From: Verrucomicrobiia bacterium
Lineage (GTDB): Bacteria > Verrucomicrobiota > Verrucomicrobiia > Limisphaerales > Palsa-1400
Assembly (NCBI GenBank): GCA_025934545.1
Contig: JAICXV010000096.1
Location: forward strand, 1 to 7,414
Direction of reading: 5' to 3'
DNA: 7,414 bases
A program made the translations under genes and the position numbers. The notes below the pieces were generated by a model. That model had not been told where the DNA came from and did no database searches. It was given only the letters and a program-made list of their open reading frames with translations. Positions 6,314 through 7,414 of this stretch are shown here, in pieces (positions within the stretch are counted from its first letter, which is position 1; each line of letters begins with the position of its first letter).

Positions 6314-6359
6314 GGCGAAAAGGGTGAAACCGGACGCGTCAAAGTTCAAGACGCAAAGC
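6311..6359 (-). repeat. Start-codon-anchored leader repeat, copy 2 (NHL propeller gene)
   Basis: This is the second copy of the 4105-4152 element, 49 bases, with 47 of 49 aligned columns identical and the same orientation. Its last three bases on the minus strand are the ATG of the NHL propeller gene, and similarity ends there. If the promoter at 6378-6406 is used, the repeat is the bulk of the 5' untranslated leader. It contains a GCGTC/GACGC pair that could form a 5-base stem. Copy 1 breaks one pair of this stem, so structure is not supported by covariation. Confidence 0.9.
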
Positions 6360-6371
6360 TCCGTTAGGAGC
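6358..6371 (-). other. Small perfect hairpin at predicted 5' end of the NHL transcript
   Basis: On the minus strand GCTCC-TAAC-GGAGC forms a 5-base stem with a 4-base loop. Its first base is about seven bases downstream of the predicted -10, so the RNA would begin at or very near the stem. Copy 1 of the leader keeps TAACG but lacks the stem. Confidence 0.4.
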
Positions 6372-6377
6372 GCCATG

Positions 6378-6406
6378 TTTATAGAAACCCGACCCACCAA
6401 TAACAA
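6378..6406 (-). promoter_or_regulatory. Predicted sigma70-type promoter for the NHL propeller gene
   Basis: On the minus strand, TTGTTA (6406-6401) is followed by 17 bases and TATAAA (6383-6378). Spacing is ideal, with 4 of 6 and 5 of 6 consensus matches. Transcription would start near 6371, giving a leader of about 58 bases ending at ATG 6313. Confidence 0.5.
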
Positions 6407-6451
6407 TTAATCGCCTCGTTTTTGCCGAACCCCACCTCAGGCCGACACCTA

Positions 6452-6481
6452 TTGTTCTCATTAACGCGACCAATAGATAAT
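6452..6481 (+). promoter_or_regulatory. Predicted promoter for the iron-type alcohol dehydrogenase gene
   Basis: TTGTTC (6452-6457), an 18-base spacer and GATAAT (6476-6481) resemble a sigma70 promoter. The start of transcription would fall near 6488, about a dozen bases before ATG 6501, giving a very short leader. It is divergent from the NHL promoter, and the two -35 regions are about 45 bases apart. Confidence 0.4.
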
Positions 6482-6500
6482 TCCTGTCAAATATCAGGGT

Positions 6501-7414
6501 ATGCTTTCAAATCTTTCAAATTTTTCTTTTCCAACAAAAATCGTTTTTGGTCCGGGCGCCATTCGCGAACTGCCTGCCAAGTTGGCCGAAGCCCGCGCGC
6601 GTCGTCCTCTCATTGTCACTGATCCGGGCGTTCTTGCTACCGACGCGTTCAAAAAAGTTTCCGTCATTGGAAACGACCAATGGCCGGTTTTCGCCAAAGT
6701 CAGGCCCAATCCCATCAATGACGACGTTGAAGCCGCGCTCGCCGAATTTTTGGAAAACAAATGCGATTCGAGTATCGCTTTGGGCGGAGGCCGCGCGCTC
6801 GACGTTGGCAAAATCGTCCGACTCCGCATCAAGCGTCCCGAGAAGACGCTCGCCCAATTTGATTTCACCGCCGACTGGTCCGGCCTTGCGCCGTTGTTCG
6901 CAATTCCGACGACCGCCGGCACCGGCAGCGAAGTCGGCCGAAGTTCAGTAATCATTTTGAACGGCAAAAAGACCTGCATTTTTCACCCAACACTTTTGGC
7001 GACTGCCGCCATTCTCGATCCCGAGTTGACCGTCGCTCTGCCTCCGCGACTCACCGCCGCAACCGGCGCCGACGCTCTCACCCATTGTATCGAGTCTTAC
7101 ACCTCGCCCGTCTTCCATCCGCTCTGCGACGGGATTGCGCTTGAGGGCATTCGTCTTATTTCGACCGCTTTGCCGCGCGCCGTCAAAAACGGCGCCGACA
7201 TCGAAGCGCGCGGCCTTATGCAAATCGCGGCGCTCATGGGAGGCATCGCGTTCCAAAAAGATCTCGGCGCAGCGCACTCTCTGTCGCACCCGCTTTCGTC
7301 GTTGTGCGGACTGCACCACGGCACGGCCAACGCCCTGACGTTGCCGGTCGTGATGGAATTTAACGCCGCGCGCAAACCCGGTCTCTATCGTCGTGTCGGC
7401 GAAGCCTTCGGCCT
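6501..7414 (+). CDS. Iron-containing (group III) alcohol dehydrogenase, 3' truncated
   Basis: The open frame from ATG 6501 runs off the window end after 304 complete codons. The usual length is about 380, so roughly 75 residues are missing. It opens with the family's N-terminal strand (FPTKIVFGPGAIRELP, 10-25). The nucleotide-binding loop is GGGRALDVGK (95-104), followed by PTTAGTGSEV (136-145). The four metal ligands can be read as D191 and H195 (TGADALTHCIESY), H263 (SLSHPLS) and H273 (LHHGTANAL), so the enzyme should bind Fe2+ (or Zn2+) and be active. Members reduce aldehydes or oxidise alcohols and diols with NAD(P). The exact substrate is unknown. GGGR replaces the common GGGS. It is soluble, with no signal peptide. 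AGGG lies too close to the ATG to be a good ribosome site. Confidence 0.92.
   Translation, partial: MLSNLSNFSFPTKIVFGPGAIRELPAKLAEARARRPLIVTDPGVLATDAFKKVSVIGNDQWPVFAKVRPNPINDDVEAALAEFLENKCDSSIALGGGRALDVGKIVRLRIKRPEKTLAQFDFTADWSGLAPLFAIPTTAGTGSEVGRSSVIILNGKKTCIFHPTLLATAAILDPELTVALPPRLTAATGADALTHCIESYTSPVFHPLCDGIALEGIRLISTALPRAVKNGADIEARGLMQIAALMGGIAFQKDLGAAHSLSHPLSSLCGLHHGTANALTLPVVMEFNAARKPGLYRRVGEAFG

Noticed and set aside
6311..6359. A conserved RNA stem (GCGTC/GACGC) as the reason for the repeat
   Set aside because: The one substitution between copies breaks the stem without compensation, so two copies do not support a conserved structure.
6314..6406. In-frame upstream starts for the NHL protein at 6376 (ATG) and 6406 (TTG)
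   Set aside because: They would bury a clean signal peptide, and 6406 lies inside the predicted -35. The extension is the leader repeat, which is out of frame in copy 1.
1..7414. CRISPR array, tRNA, rRNA, insertion sequence or integrase
   Set aside because: No regularly spaced repeats, tRNA-like folds, transposase motifs or terminal inverted repeats were seen.

Overview
This window looks like a chromosomal segment from a Gram-negative, free-living bacterium of moderate-to-high G+C. The mix is a polysaccharide sugar-nucleotide gene, a tlyA-nadK cluster, a LacI regulator, a VapBC module and an exported NHL propeller. Almost every start codon lacks a Shine-Dalgarno sequence. I suspect a member of the PVC group, perhaps Verrucomicrobiota, but no rRNA or other phylogenetic marker is present and this is inference.

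Layout. Bases 1-1459 (+) hold the 3' end of a GDP-L-fucose synthase gene, then a complete M20-family Zn-dependent amidohydrolase of the carbamoylase/allantoate type. Bases 4478-1456 (-) form a compact unit: a 103-residue orphan protein, tlyA (rRNA 2'-O-methyltransferase), nadK (NAD kinase, TTG start, 17-base overlap with tlyA) and a LacI-type regulator with an ATGA overlap with nadK. This unit converges on the amidohydrolase, and one TTAA supplies both stop codons. Bases 4635-5287 (+) are a two-gene AbrB/VapC toxin-antitoxin module with a 15-base inverted repeat upstream. Bases 6313-5354 (-) encode an exported six-bladed NHL propeller that appears to keep the zinc and catalytic residues of peptidyl-alpha-hydroxyglycine alpha-amidating lyase (PAL). 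Bases 6501-7414 (+) encode a divergent iron-containing alcohol dehydrogenase that runs off the window.

The most unusual signal is a 48/49-base sequence present twice (4105-4152 and 6311-6359), with 47 of 49 aligned columns identical. Both copies have the same orientation. Both end exactly at the ATG of a minus-strand gene, and the two genes, tlyA and the NHL propeller, are unrelated. It looks like a dispersed start-codon-anchored leader element. It is neither coding nor explained by any annotated feature. The second-best lead is the PAL-like secreted protein.

Gene cooperation: TlyA and NAD kinase are housekeeping and commonly adjacent in bacteria. The LacI protein is translationally coupled to them but probably controls a sugar or catabolic locus elsewhere. 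VapB and VapC form a self-contained toxin-antitoxin pair. The other genes look like independent transcription units.
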